Positions 7,141-15,122 are shown, numbered from the stretch's first letter. The stretch: DNA of 64,000 nt from SM23-28-2 sp964512285 (GCA_964512285.1 CAZEJO010000003.1:1-64000); one strand, 5' to 3'. The notes: generated from the letters alone by a model not told the origin. Program-made: numbers and translations.

Positions 7141-8385
7141 ATGGGCGTTCTTAAACAGCAAGACCCTGAGGTGGCGGAGATCATCCAGCGCGAGGAGGAG
7201 AGGAACCGCCTGGGCCTTGAGCTTATCGCCTCGGAGAACTATGCGAGCGCCGCCGTTCTGGAGGCGCTGGGCACCGTCCTCGGCACGAAGTACGCGGAGG
7301 GCTATCCGAGGAAGCGCTACTACGGCGGCTGCAAGCACATGGACGAGCTGGAGGATCTGGCCCTCAACCGGCTGAAGCAGCTGTTCGGCGCCGATCACGC
7401 CAACGTACAGCCGCACAGCGGCGCCGAGGCCAACAGGGCCGCGTACGCCGCCCTCCTGGAGGTGGGCGACACAGCCATGGGCATGGACCTTGCCCAGGGC
7501 GGCCACCTTACCCACGGCCTCGGGGTCAACTTCTCAGGGAAGCTGTACCGCTTCGTCCACTACGGCGTCGACCGGGAGACGGAGCTTCTGGACTACGATG
7601 GGATGGCCGCCCTCGCGCGTGAGCACAAGCCGAAGGTGATCGTGGTAGGGGCGACGGCCTACCCTCGCATTATTGACTTCGCCCGCTGCCGGGAGATCGC
7701 CGATGATGTGGGGGCTTATCTCATGGCGGACATAGCTCACATCTCGGGTCTGGTGGCTGCGGGCGTGCATCCGTCGCCGGTGCCACATGCCCAGGTGATC
7801 ACGTCCACCACTCACAAGACGCTGCGCGGCCCGCGGGGCGCCTTTATTCTTTGCGAGGAGGATCTGGCCAAGAAGATCGATCGGGCTGTCTTCCCGGGCA
7901 CTCAGGGTGGGCCTCACATGCACAGTATCGCTGCGAAGGCCGTCTGCTTCGGCGAGGCGTTGCGTCCGGAGTTCGGCGACTATCAGCGGCGGATCGTGGA
8001 GAATGCCAAGGTGCTGGCTGAGGAGCTTCAGGGCCACGGTCTGCGTATCGTCTCTGGGGGCACCGATAACCACCTGCTGCTGGTGGATGTGGGGGTGAAG
8101 GGGATCACCGGTCGCGATGCCCAGTTAGCCCTGGAAGCTGTGGGCATCACTGTGAACAAGAATACTATCCCCTACGACGAGCGGCCGCCGACGGTGTGCA
8201 GCGGCGTCCGCATCGGCACGCCGGCGGTTACCAGCCGAGGCTTCGGGCCAGACGAGATGCGCCGCATCGCCGCGCTCATCGGGAGCATCCTGGACAACAT
8301 GGAGGATGAGAAGGTGGCGGTGGCCGTGCGTCGGGAGGTGGCGGAACTCGCCGGCAGCTTCCCCTTGCCGGGTGTGCCCGACTGA
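7141..8385 (+). CDS. glyA: Serine hydroxymethyltransferase
   Basis: GlyA converts serine and tetrahydrofolate to glycine and 5,10-methylene-tetrahydrofolate, the main source of one-carbon units. The 414-residue length is standard. Visible signatures are LIASENYAS near residue 30, the EGYPRKRYYGGC loop near 55, the PLP-binding lysine in STTHKTLRGPRG (Lys226), and the C-terminal GTPAVTSRGFGPDE. ATG at 7141 follows GAGGGGGAAGAG. The gene has its own promoter and an attenuator-like leader, and is followed by a GC-rich hairpin. Confidence 0.97.
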   Translation: MGVLKQQDPEVAEIIQREEERNRLGLELIASENYASAAVLEALGTVLGTKYAEGYPRKRYYGGCKHMDELEDLALNRLKQLFGADHANVQPHSGAEANRAAYAALLEVGDTAMGMDLAQGGHLTHGLGVNFSGKLYRFVHYGVDRETELLDYDGMAALAREHKPKVIVVGATAYPRIIDFARCREIADDVGAYLMADIAHISGLVAAGVHPSPVPHAQVITSTTHKTLRGPRGAFILCEEDLAKKIDRAVFPGTQGGPHMHSIAAKAVCFGEALRPEFGDYQRRIVENAKVLAEELQGHGLRIVSGGTDNHLLLVDVGVKGITGRDAQLALEAVGITVNKNTIPYDERPPTVCSGVRIGTPAVTSRGFGPDEMRRIAALIGSILDNMEDEKVAVAVRREVAELAGSFPLPGVPD

Positions 8386-8386
8386 G

Positions 8387-8407
8387 GCTGGGCAGGCCTT
8401 GCCCAGC
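8387..8407 (+). terminator. Hairpin directly after glyA
   Basis: GCTGGGC (8387-8393) pairs perfectly with GCCCAGC (8401-8407) around a seven-base loop, starting just after the glyA stop. There is no T-run, so it may be a weak or Rho-assisted terminator or an mRNA end stabiliser. Confidence 0.45.
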
Positions 8408-8440
8408 TGGTGCGTTCTGGGCTCCTGGGTTCACACACAA

Positions 8441-8501
8441 CCCCAGCCTCAAGGCTGGGGCATGGGGAAGGGAATCCGATGCCCCCGCCTTCAGGCGGGG
8501 G
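8441..8501. repeat. Two consecutive perfect 8-bp hairpins with a linking inverted repeat
   Basis: CCCCAGCC-TCAA-GGCTGGGG (8441-8460) and CCCCCGCC-TTCA-GGCGGGGG (8482-8501) are two perfect stems with four-base loops. In addition GGGGCAT (8457-8463) and ATGCCCC (8479-8485) are inverted copies that would pair the two hairpins to each other. Such paired GC-rich hairpins resemble the subterminal ends of IS200/IS605-type elements and small elements derived from them. No transposase is present. They could also simply end glyA transcription. Confidence 0.55.
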
Positions 8502-8550
8502 TCGAGAATCAAGCCACCAACGACGAACTGGCCTCCGGAAGCCGCTTCGC

Positions 8551-8579
8551 TTGTGAAGGAAGCAGCCGCATGCTATAAT
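8551..8579 (+). promoter_or_regulatory. Promoter of the rpsF-ssb-rpsR operon
   Basis: TTGTGA (8551-8556), a 17-base spacer and a perfect TATAAT (8574-8579). It lies 74 bases upstream of the rpsF start and downstream of the hairpin pair. Confidence 0.75.
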
Positions 8580-8627
8580 GCGCTGCGTTCTATGGAGCGC
8601 GGCGGGCGGATGTTGGGTTTCGCCTGC
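8580..8627 (+). promoter_or_regulatory. Structured rpsF leader, possible S6:S18 regulatory site
   Basis: Two hairpins follow the promoter: GCGCT (8580-8584) with AGCGC (8596-8600), and GCGGGCGGA (8602-8610) with TTCGCCTGC (8619-8627) including wobble pairs. They end just before the AAGGAGG of rpsF. In many bacteria the S6:S18 complex represses its own operon through a leader hairpin at this place. I cannot confirm the diagnostic CCG bulge, so the assignment is tentative. Confidence 0.35.
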
Positions 8628-8652
8628 TAGCAAGGAGGAGGGGAGTGAGCCC

Positions 8653-8958
8653 TTGCGCGACTACGAGCTGGTGATAATCATTAGCCCTGATGTTCCCGAG
8701 GAGGAAGTGCCTGGTACCATCGAGAAGGTGGGCCAGTTGATCACCAGCCGCGGCGGTGAGGTGGCCGACGTGAATCGCTGGGGCCGAAGGAAGCTGGCCT
8801 ATCCCATCAAGCGGTACACCGAAGGTGACTACGTACTGACCCAGTTCAAGCTTGACCCTACTCAGGTGGCCGATCTGGAAGCGAGCATGGAGCTGACAGA
8901 GGAAGTGATACGCCATCTGGTCGTGCGGAAGGAGGAAGGCGAAAGCGCTACCCCCTGA
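8653..8958 (+). CDS. rpsF: Small ribosomal subunit protein bS6
   Basis: bS6 binds the 30S platform together with bS18, which is encoded two genes downstream. The start chosen is TTG at 8653, giving MRDYELVIIISPDV as in the family and about 101 residues, with AAGGAGG upstream; longer in-frame versions would begin inside the promoter. The signature WGRRKLAYPIKRYTEGDYV is clear. The C-terminus ends in a short acidic stretch, as in many bS6 proteins. Confidence 0.95.
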   Translation: MRDYELVIIISPDVPEEEVPGTIEKVGQLITSRGGEVADVNRWGRRKLAYPIKRYTEGDYVLTQFKLDPTQVADLEASMELTEEVIRHLVVRKEEGESATP

Positions 8959-9000
8959 AGTACGCGGGCGTCGCGGGGTTGAGCGAAAGGAGCTGGCGCG

Positions 9001-9399
9001 ATGGCGGGTTTGAATAAAGTAATGATTATCGGCAATGTGGGCAAGGATCCGGAGATGCGCTACACTGCCAACGGGAGGGCTGTCACAAACTTCTCTGTGG
9101 CTGCCAACCGTAGCTACACGACGCCCGATGGAGAGCGGCGGGAAGAGACTGAGTGGTTCACTGTGGTGGCCTGGCAGAAGCTGGCGGAGCAGTGCAGCCA
9201 GTACCTCCAGAAGGGACGGCGGGTCTACGTGGAGGGGCGGCTGCAAACCCGCTCTTGGGACACCCCTGATGGCCAGCGGCGCTTTCGCACTGAGGTCATC
9301 GCGGACAGGGTGATCTTCCTCGATCGGGCGGCGGGTGCCCCTTTGCCTGAGGAAGGGGAGCCGGAGACGGTGGAAGCCGAGGCGCTACCCTTTGAGTAG
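9001..9399 (+). CDS. ssb: Single-stranded DNA-binding protein SSB
   Basis: SSB coats single-stranded DNA during replication and repair. Residues 1-110 form the OB fold (MAGLNKVMIIGNVGKDPEMR, then ETEWFTVVAW and GRRVYVEGRLQTRSW). The tail is short and acidic and ends ALPFE, resembling the DDIPF-type tip that recruits partner proteins. The usual long disordered linker is nearly absent, so at 132 residues the protein is compact. It lies between rpsF and rpsR, the classic arrangement. Confidence 0.97.
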   Translation: MAGLNKVMIIGNVGKDPEMRYTANGRAVTNFSVAANRSYTTPDGERREETEWFTVVAWQKLAEQCSQYLQKGRRVYVEGRLQTRSWDTPDGQRRFRTEVIADRVIFLDRAAGAPLPEEGEPETVEAEALPFE

Positions 9400-9412
9400 A
9401 TGGGACTGACAG

Positions 9413-9736
9413 ATGGCAAGAGAATCAGGAAGATACCCCCGAGAAGAGGGCGCAGGCGAGACGTCTAGAGGCAGGCCTCGTGGGCGGTACGGCCGACGGC
9501 GGAAGGTGTGCATGTTTTGTGTGGAGCACGTCAAGGCTATCGACTACAAAGACGTTGGTAAGCTGCGGCGCTTCCTGTCCGATCGTGCGCGCATCGAGCC
9601 CAAGAGGAAGCTGGGGACCTGCGCTAAGCATCAGAGGGCGCTATCGCAGGCCCTGAAGCGGGCCAGGCATCTGGCTCTTCTGCCCTACACGGCAGAGCAC
9701 ATTCGAGCAGCGGGATCTTTCTCACCGCGCCAGTAG
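9413..9736 (+). CDS. rpsR: Small ribosomal subunit protein bS18, zinc-binding form
   Basis: bS18 pairs with bS6 on the 30S platform. The core has KVCMFCVEHVKAIDYKDVGK, LRRFLSDRARIEPKR and LGTCAKHQRALSQALKRARH, with CxxC and CxxH ligands of the zinc-containing form. An N-terminal extension of about 30 basic, Gly/Arg-rich residues precedes the core. It is last in rpsF-ssb-rpsR and begins 13 bases after ssb. rplI does not follow here; it probably lies near dnaB instead. Confidence 0.95.
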   Translation: MARESGRYPREEGAGETSRGRPRGRYGRRRKVCMFCVEHVKAIDYKDVGKLRRFLSDRARIEPKRKLGTCAKHQRALSQALKRARHLALLPYTAEHIRAAGSFSPRQ

Positions 9737-9762
9737 CTGGTGCTGTCCAAGCTGGAACGGTG

Positions 9763-9787
9763 GGAGAGGGTTTTCGCTCGCCTCTCC
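9763..9787 (+). terminator. Hairpin after rpsR
   Basis: GGAGAGG (9763-9769) and CCTCTCC (9781-9787) form a perfect 7-bp stem with an 11-base loop between rpsR and the foldase gene. No T-run follows, so termination is uncertain. Confidence 0.4.
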
Positions 9788-9815
9788 GTGCGTTATCCTT
9801 GAGGGGGTTTTACCC

Positions 9816-10874
9816 TTGGTCAAGAAGAGACGACAGAGACCTCTACCGATCCCGCCGCGCCCAGAGCGGCGGCCGTGGAGCCGCGAGTTTCGGCTCCAGG
9901 TGGCGGTTGTTGCTGCCTTTGTGCTGCTACTGGTAGGCATCGCGGCAGGTTTCGGCTATTTTCAGTTTCAAGATTGGTACGAGGAGAACGTCGAGCGTCC
10001 TAACTCCAAGGCGCTTGAGGTAGGCGAAACCACCTTCGATCTCGACTACTTCGCTCGCCGCCTGGAACTCATGGTCACTGAGTACGGCCTTCAGCAGCAG
10101 CCTGAGCAAGCCTCTCTGGTCGTCAGCCTGCTGGCCAATACTCTGGCGAGCGAGGAACTGCTGCGGCAGAGAGCGCCGACTGACCTGGGCCTGTCTGTGA
10201 CGCCGCAGGATATGGAGATGGAGATCGGGGATCGGCTGGGCCTAACGGAGAGCAATCCTGAGGCGTTCGCCGCCGCGCTAGAGCAGGAGTTGAAGACGTA
10301 CGATCTCTCGGAGGAGGAGTATCGCCGGATGGTAGAGGCGGAGATCTTAGCCATTAGGGCACAGGAGGTCTTCTCGCTGTCTGTGCCCGATACCCTCGAG
10401 CAGGTGAGGGTGCGCCAGATCCTGGTGGGGACGGAGGAGGAGGCCCGCTCGGTGCTGGAACGATTGGACGCCGGTGAGGACTTCGGCGAACTGGCTCGTG
10501 AGCTTTCCCTGGATGAGGCGACCAAGGAGGAGGGCGGCGAGCGGGGCTGGGTGGACAGCGCCAGCGAGGAGGAAGGGCGCGAGCGTCAGTGGCTGGCTCG
10601 AGACGAACTGGACCTGTCCTACGCCGTCAAGGTGTTCGATCTGGAGGTGGGCATTGTCAGCCAGCCCATCCCCGGGCCGGGCGGCTACTTCATCTTTGAG
10701 GTGGAGGAGAAGGAGGCCGATCGTGAGGTGACGGATGACCAGCGGACCAGCATCAGTAACAGCTACTTCACGTATTGGCTTGATGAGCAGCGCACCCTGT
10801 TGCCCAGCACGGAGTTCGTATCTACCGACGCAGATAAGTTCCTGTGGGTAGCCAAGAGGGCTTTTGGATTGTAG
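9816..10874 (+). CDS. Membrane-anchored parvulin-type peptidyl-prolyl isomerase
   Basis: PrsA/SurA-like foldases help exported proteins fold outside the membrane. A basic N-terminus is followed by one membrane segment (about residues 27-50, VAVVAAFVLLLVGIAAGF), so most of the protein faces outward. Residues about 55-190 are a helical SurA-N-like region. Residues about 196-300 are a parvulin domain (VRVRQILVGTEEEARSVLER, DFGELARELS, GERGWV). The start is TTG at 9816 after GAGGGGG. No lipobox is seen, so it is a single-pass protein rather than a PrsA lipoprotein. The hom gene follows after 11 bases. Confidence 0.88.
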   Translation: MVKKRRQRPLPIPPRPERRPWSREFRLQVAVVAAFVLLLVGIAAGFGYFQFQDWYEENVERPNSKALEVGETTFDLDYFARRLELMVTEYGLQQQPEQASLVVSLLANTLASEELLRQRAPTDLGLSVTPQDMEMEIGDRLGLTESNPEAFAAALEQELKTYDLSEEEYRRMVEAEILAIRAQEVFSLSVPDTLEQVRVRQILVGTEEEARSVLERLDAGEDFGELARELSLDEATKEEGGERGWVDSASEEEGRERQWLARDELDLSYAVKVFDLEVGIVSQPIPGPGGYFIFEVEEKEADREVTDDQRTSISNSYFTYWLDEQRTLLPSTEFVSTDADKFLWVAKRAFGL

Positions 10875-10885
10875 GGAAGGAAGCG

Positions 10886-12196
10886 ATGGCCAAGCAGGAC
10901 GAGATCCAGATCGCTTTGCTAGGCATAGGGGTGATAGGCAGCAGTGTGGCGCGCACTCTGCTGAAGAAAGGGTCGGCCTACGCCGAGCAACTGGGGTTTA
11001 AGCTAAATCTGCGCCACATTCTGGAGCGCGATCTGCACAAGGCTGACGAGGTGCCCGTGGATCGCGGCCTGGTCACCGACGACCCGCGCGCGGTTCTGGA
11101 CGACGAAGCGGTCGATATCGTCATCGAGCTGCTGGGCGGCGAGCGGCCGGCCTATGATTTCATCAAGGAGGCCCTGAGCGCGGGTCGCTACGTGGTGACC
11201 GCCAACAAGGAGGTCATGGCTAAGCATGGCCTCGAGCTGATGACCCTGGCCCAGGAGCGTGAGGTGGATATCCTCTTCGAGGCCAGCGTTGGCAGCGGCA
11301 CGCCCGTGATTGGGCCCCTCAGGCGCGACCTTTCAGCTAATCAGATCACTTCGATTCGAGCTATTATCAACGGTACGACAAACTACATTCTCAGTCGCAT
11401 GAGCAGAGAGGGACTGAGCTTCGAGGAGGCGCTGAAGCAGGCCCAGGACCTGGGCTACGCCGAGGCTGATCCCACCAACGACGTGGAGGGGTTCGATGCC
11501 GTCTACAAGGTGGCCATCCTGGCCAGTCTGGCCTTCCACACTCATGTGCAGCCAGATGATGTCTACCGCGAAGGCATCACCAGCCTCGACGCCCGCGACT
11601 TCCGCTACGCGCAGGAGCTAGGGTACGGCATCAAGCTTCTGGCTGTGACCAGAATGGAGGAGGCCGGCGTGGATGCCAGGGTGCACCCGTCGTTTGTGCC
11701 GAAGGATGAGCTTCTGGCCAACGTGGACGGAGTGCTCAACGCCGTTCAGGTGGAGGGCGATCTGGTGGGGCGGGTGCTCTTTCAGGGGCCGGGGGCGGGA
11801 CCCTCTCCTACGGCCAGCGCCATCATGGCCGATGTCATGGACGCCGCTCGCAGCGTGGCAGCGGCGCGGGCCGGCCGGAGGGGAGACCGTTTGCCCTGGC
11901 GAGCGGGTCGGCCGCTGCCCATGAAGCCGATGGCCGAGCTGACCACCCGCTACTATCTGCGCATGGAGGTGCCAGACCAGCCGGGCGTGCTGGGTCAGAT
12001 CGCTCGCTGCTTCGGCGACCACGGCGTGAGCATCGCCTCGGTTATCCAGAAGGAGAGCGACGAGGTGGCTCAGACGGCGGAGCTGGTCATCATGACGCAC
12101 GTTGCGCGTGAGGAATCGGTGCAGAAGACCCTCGAGGAGGCAGGCAAGCTGGCGGTGGTGAACCGCATCGGCAACCTTCTGCGGGTGGAGAGCTGA
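10886..12196 (+). CDS. hom: Homoserine dehydrogenase with C-terminal ACT domain
   Basis: This enzyme reduces aspartate semialdehyde to homoserine, the branch point to threonine and methionine. ATG at 10886 (MAKQDEIQIALLGIG) follows AGGGAAGGAAG; an upstream GTG would overlap the previous gene. The NAD(P)-binding GIGVIGSSVAR is at the start. VVTANKEVMAKHG near 105 and the active-site region INGTTNYIL and GYAEADPTNDVEGFDA follow. A C-terminal ACT domain (about 355-436, LRMEVPDQPGVLGQIAR) is where threonine usually feeds back. It is separated from thrC by a coiled-coil gene. Confidence 0.96.
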   Translation: MAKQDEIQIALLGIGVIGSSVARTLLKKGSAYAEQLGFKLNLRHILERDLHKADEVPVDRGLVTDDPRAVLDDEAVDIVIELLGGERPAYDFIKEALSAGRYVVTANKEVMAKHGLELMTLAQEREVDILFEASVGSGTPVIGPLRRDLSANQITSIRAIINGTTNYILSRMSREGLSFEEALKQAQDLGYAEADPTNDVEGFDAVYKVAILASLAFHTHVQPDDVYREGITSLDARDFRYAQELGYGIKLLAVTRMEEAGVDARVHPSFVPKDELLANVDGVLNAVQVEGDLVGRVLFQGPGAGPSPTASAIMADVMDAARSVAAARAGRRGDRLPWRAGRPLPMKPMAELTTRYYLRMEVPDQPGVLGQIARCFGDHGVSIASVIQKESDEVAQTAELVIMTHVAREESVQKTLEEAGKLAVVNRIGNLLRVES

Positions 12197-12227
12197 CCAG
12201 CGTAGCGGCAGGCAGGGGGGGACATCG

Positions 12228-13271
12228 ATGGGCGCGGACAAGAGGCGGCCAAAGGCCGATCCTCCTCGCACGGAGGCGGGTGCTCTCTCGGCTGACGCTG
12301 TTCCGTGGCTGGGGGAGGAGGTGCGGCAGGCCAAGAGTCAGCTCCACAAGCTGGAGCAGCAGGTGGAGCAGACGCGGAACCAGGTCTGGAACCTGGCGGA
12401 GAGTGTGCAGAAGGGGGAAGACGTCCTCTCCTCTCTGGGCTCGCATCTTGCAGCGTTCCCCCACCTTCAGGACGAGATGCGCCAGGCCAAGGAGCAACTG
12501 GGGCGCCTGCAGGAGCGGCAACTGGCCAATCAGAGTCGCATCGAAGAGGTGATGAGGCAGCAGCAGGCGGCCGCTGAGCGGGAGAGGGAGGCGCATAGCG
12601 CCTCCCTGCGGCGCCTGGATGCCACGGAGAGGCTGGCCCAATCCTACGAGGGTCGCATGCTGGCCGTAGAGGAGAGCGCGCGCCGCTTTCGGGATGATAG
12701 CTCTCTCCTGGAAAAGCGGTTGGAGGTTGCGGATAAGGGTCTCGAAGGGTTGGCGGGGAAGACGGCTCGGCACGATGATGTTGTCAAGCGTCTGGAAGAG
12801 GAGATGAGGCGTCTGCACGGAGAGATCGACGCCTTGATTAAGCAGGACTCCATCCTCTCGGAGCGCGCGCAGCTCTTGGTGGAGCAGGTGCGCCGTCTGG
12901 GGGAGCAGGTGACCATCCTCGGCGAGGATCGGGTGGTCCACCAGGAGCTAGCGGACATGCAGGAGCACTGGCGCATGGAGAGCCAGCGGTTGGACGAGCG
13001 GCTGAAGGTGGTGGAGCAGGCGATGGGAGAGCGGCGGCAGTACGCCGAAGACCATGCTCGTGCGCTGGAGCTGCTGGAGAGCAAGGCTCAGACTCAGGCG
13101 GAGCGTCTGGCGGCCTTTCAGCAGCAGATCCGTGAACAACGCCAGCAGGTGGCGGCCTACCTGCGCAAGCTGAGCCAGTTCCAGGAGCGTCAGAAACGGC
13201 GGCAGTTGGCTGCGATGGAGCAGGAACTGAAGGAGATGAAGCAGCGTGACCTCAAGCTGGGCGGCGAGTGA
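12228..13271 (+). CDS. Coiled-coil protein of unknown function between hom and thrC
   Basis: This protein of 347 residues is almost entirely Gln, Glu, Arg, Leu and Ala heptad-like sequence (KLEQQVEQTRNQVWNLAESV, RLEEEMRRLHGEIDALI) from about residue 30 to the end. It has no signal peptide, membrane segment or cysteine. The first 30 residues are charged and Pro-containing. I do not recognise a family; coiled-coil likeness to SMC-type or myosin-like proteins is composition, not homology. It overlaps the thrC start by 26 bases and carries the thrC ribosome site in its own coding sequence, so it is truly part of this operon. Confidence 0.7.
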   Translation: MGADKRRPKADPPRTEAGALSADAVPWLGEEVRQAKSQLHKLEQQVEQTRNQVWNLAESVQKGEDVLSSLGSHLAAFPHLQDEMRQAKEQLGRLQERQLANQSRIEEVMRQQQAAAEREREAHSASLRRLDATERLAQSYEGRMLAVEESARRFRDDSSLLEKRLEVADKGLEGLAGKTARHDDVVKRLEEEMRRLHGEIDALIKQDSILSERAQLLVEQVRRLGEQVTILGEDRVVHQELADMQEHWRMESQRLDERLKVVEQAMGERRQYAEDHARALELLESKAQTQAERLAAFQQQIREQRQQVAAYLRKLSQFQERQKRRQLAAMEQELKEMKQRDLKLGGE

Positions 13272-14322
13272 TCGGTCTGGCGTACTGAACCGCTATCGGG
13301 AGTATCTACCGCTAACGGATGCCACGCCCCTCGTTTGCATGGGGGAGGGGGAGACGCCTCTGGTGCGCTCCCAGCGGCTGGAGGCGCGACTGGGCTGTGG
13401 CCCGCTTTACTTCAAGCTGGAGAGCTGCAATCCTACCGGCTCGTTCAAGGACCGCGGCATGGTGGTGGCGGTGGCGAAGGCGATAGAGGAGGGGCGGAAG
13501 GCGGTGCTCTGTGCTTCCACCGGCAATACCAGCGCCGCCGCCGCAGCGTATGCCGCCCACTGCGGCCTGAAGGCCTACGTGCTCGTGCCGAAGGGGAATA
13601 TCGCCCAGGGGAAGCTGGCCCAGGCGGTGGCTTACGGTGCAGAGGTGGTTGCTGTGAACGGCAACTTCGACCAGGCGCTGTCGCTGGCTCTGGCCATCGT
13701 CGAAAAGCATCCTATCGCCCTGGTCAACTCGCTCAATCCCTATCGCCTGGAAGGCCAGAAGACGGCTGCCTTCGAGATCATTGATCACCTGGGGGATGCT
13801 CCCGACTACCTGTTCATTCCGGTGGGCAATGCTGGCAACATCACTGCCTACTGGCGGGGTTTCGTGGAATATCATCAGAGGGGGAAGGTTGCTAAGAGGC
13901 CGCGGATGATGGGTTTCCAGGCAGAGGGGGCGGCTCCCATCGTTCTGGGAAGGCCGGTGAAGGAGCCGATGACGGTGGCTACGGCTATACGCATCGGCAA
14001 TCCGGCCAGTTGGAAGGGGGCTGAGGCCGCTCGCGATGCCTCGGGCGGTGTGATCGAGGCGGTGAGCGATGAGGAGATCCTGACGGCTTACCGTCTGTTG
14101 GCTCAGGAGGAGGGCGTCTTCGGCGAGCCGGCCTCGGCGGCGTCGGTGGCGGGTCTGTTCAAGATGAGCCGCCAGGGGCTGGACCTCAGCAAAAGCACCA
14201 TCGTTTGCATCATCACCGGCAGCGGCCTTAAGGACCCCGATACGGCTATGTCTATACCGACCGAGATCCGCGAGGTGCCCGCCGATCTGGCCGCTGTAGA
14301 GAAGGCCATCGGCGTGGCGTAG
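13246..14322 (+). CDS. thrC: Threonine synthase
   Basis: ThrC converts O-phosphohomoserine to threonine with PLP. The GTG at 13246 lies within the coiled-coil gene and has AGGAG at the right distance. The Schiff-base lysine is in NPTGSFKDRG (about Lys68), followed by STGNTSAAAAAYAA near 85 and the phosphate-binding PVGNAGNITAYW near 188. At 358 residues it is the short, bacterial/archaeal type without the N-terminal extension. hom and thrC together give the last steps to threonine except homoserine kinase, which is not in this window. Confidence 0.95.
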   Translation: MTSSWAASDRSGVLNRYREYLPLTDATPLVCMGEGETPLVRSQRLEARLGCGPLYFKLESCNPTGSFKDRGMVVAVAKAIEEGRKAVLCASTGNTSAAAAAYAAHCGLKAYVLVPKGNIAQGKLAQAVAYGAEVVAVNGNFDQALSLALAIVEKHPIALVNSLNPYRLEGQKTAAFEIIDHLGDAPDYLFIPVGNAGNITAYWRGFVEYHQRGKVAKRPRMMGFQAEGAAPIVLGRPVKEPMTVATAIRIGNPASWKGAEAARDASGGVIEAVSDEEILTAYRLLAQEEGVFGEPASAASVAGLFKMSRQGLDLSKSTIVCIITGSGLKDPDTAMSIPTEIREVPADLAAVEKAIGVA

Positions 14323-14346
14323 GTGCGTGCGCCATCTTTGTGCTGA

Positions 14347-14376
14347 TTGATCCTGGGATGGGTCCGCCTGTAGAAT
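14347..14376 (+). promoter_or_regulatory. Promoter for folE
   Basis: TTGATC (14347-14352), an 18-base spacer and TAGAAT (14371-14376), placed in the spacer between thrC and folE. Confidence 0.6.
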
Positions 14377-14401
14377 ATCAGCAAGCTGCCAGTTTGCGAC
14401 T

Positions 14402-14420
14402 GCCCCGATTGCATCGGGGC
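14402..14420 (+). promoter_or_regulatory. Perfect hairpin in the folE leader
   Basis: GCCCCGAT (14402-14409) and ATCGGGGC (14413-14420) form a perfect 8-bp stem with a three-base loop. If the upstream promoter is used it lies inside the folE 5' leader about 15 bases before the start region, so it may control folE rather than end thrC. No T-run follows. Confidence 0.5.
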
Positions 14421-14435
14421 TGACTTTCCTTAAGG

Positions 14436-15005
14436 GTGGAGGACGTGGTAGATCGCGACAGGATCGCTGCGGCGATGCGGCAGATCATCGAGGCCATCGG
14501 GGAGGACCCCGAGCGGGAGGGTCTCGCTGAGACGCCTCGGCGCATCGCCAAGATGTACGCCGATCTCTTCTCCGGCATCGATCGGGATCCCATGGAGGTG
14601 CTGCGGAGCGGTTTCCAGGGGGAGAAGGATGAGCCGGTAATCCTCAGGGACGTGCCCTTCTACTCCCTCTGCGAGCACCATTTTCTCCCCTTCCACGGAG
14701 TAGCCCACGTGGGCTACATCCCCAATGGTCGCTTGGTGGGCATCAGCAAGATCGCTCGGGCGCTGGACATTCTGGCCAGGCGGCCGCAGGTTCAGGAGCG
14801 TCTGACCCGGCAACTGGCTGATTGCATTCTGGAGGCGCTGGATGCCGACGGTGTGGGTGTTGTGCTGGAGGCGGAGCATCTCTGCCTGAGCATGCGAGGT
14901 GTGCACAAGCCGGGCACGCGGGTGGTGACGTTGGCAGTGCAGGGGCCCTTTCGCAAGGGGAAATACGCTCGCTCTGAGTTTCTGGCCCTAGTGCGGGGCG
15001 AATGA
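14436..15005 (+). CDS. folE: GTP cyclohydrolase I
   Basis: FolE converts GTP to dihydroneopterin triphosphate, the first step to tetrahydrofolate. The zinc and active-site motif CEHHFLPFHG is near residue 78, followed by HVGYIPNGRLVGISKIAR, RLTRQLADCI, and the C-terminal EAEHLCLSMRGVHKPG. Two GTG starts are possible, 14436 and 14445; family alignment (MVDRDRIAAAM) slightly favours 14445. Length 186-189 residues is normal. The stop overlaps the start of a tiny downstream reading frame. Confidence 0.96.
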   Translation: MEDVVDRDRIAAAMRQIIEAIGEDPEREGLAETPRRIAKMYADLFSGIDRDPMEVLRSGFQGEKDEPVILRDVPFYSLCEHHFLPFHGVAHVGYIPNGRLVGISKIARALDILARRPQVQERLTRQLADCILEALDADGVGVVLEAEHLCLSMRGVHKPGTRVVTLAVQGPFRKGKYARSEFLALVRGE

Positions 15006-15085
15006 GACATGGCAGGGAGCAGTTTACCATCTATATGTTTCTGGCTGGTCTGGCCGCTACGGCCATGGCTGCTCTGCTCTACTGA
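15002..15085 (+). CDS. Possible 27-residue membrane peptide overlapping folE
   Basis: ATG at 15002 overlaps the folE TGA (ATGA). The product begins MRHGREQFTIYMFLAGLAAT and ends in a hydrophobic AMAALLY, so a short basic N-terminus is followed by about 17 hydrophobic residues, like a single-pass membrane peptide. The overlap would allow coupled translation. Such short frames also arise by chance, and I recognise no family. Confidence 0.35.
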   Translation: MRHGREQFTIYMFLAGLAATAMAALLY

Positions 15086-15122
15086 GGTCACACGTTCGGC
15101 GTCAACCTTTGGGTGAGCGCTC

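Noticed and set aside
8441..8501. CRISPR-like repeat
   Set aside because: Only two non-identical hairpins, no spaced direct repeats and no cas genes.
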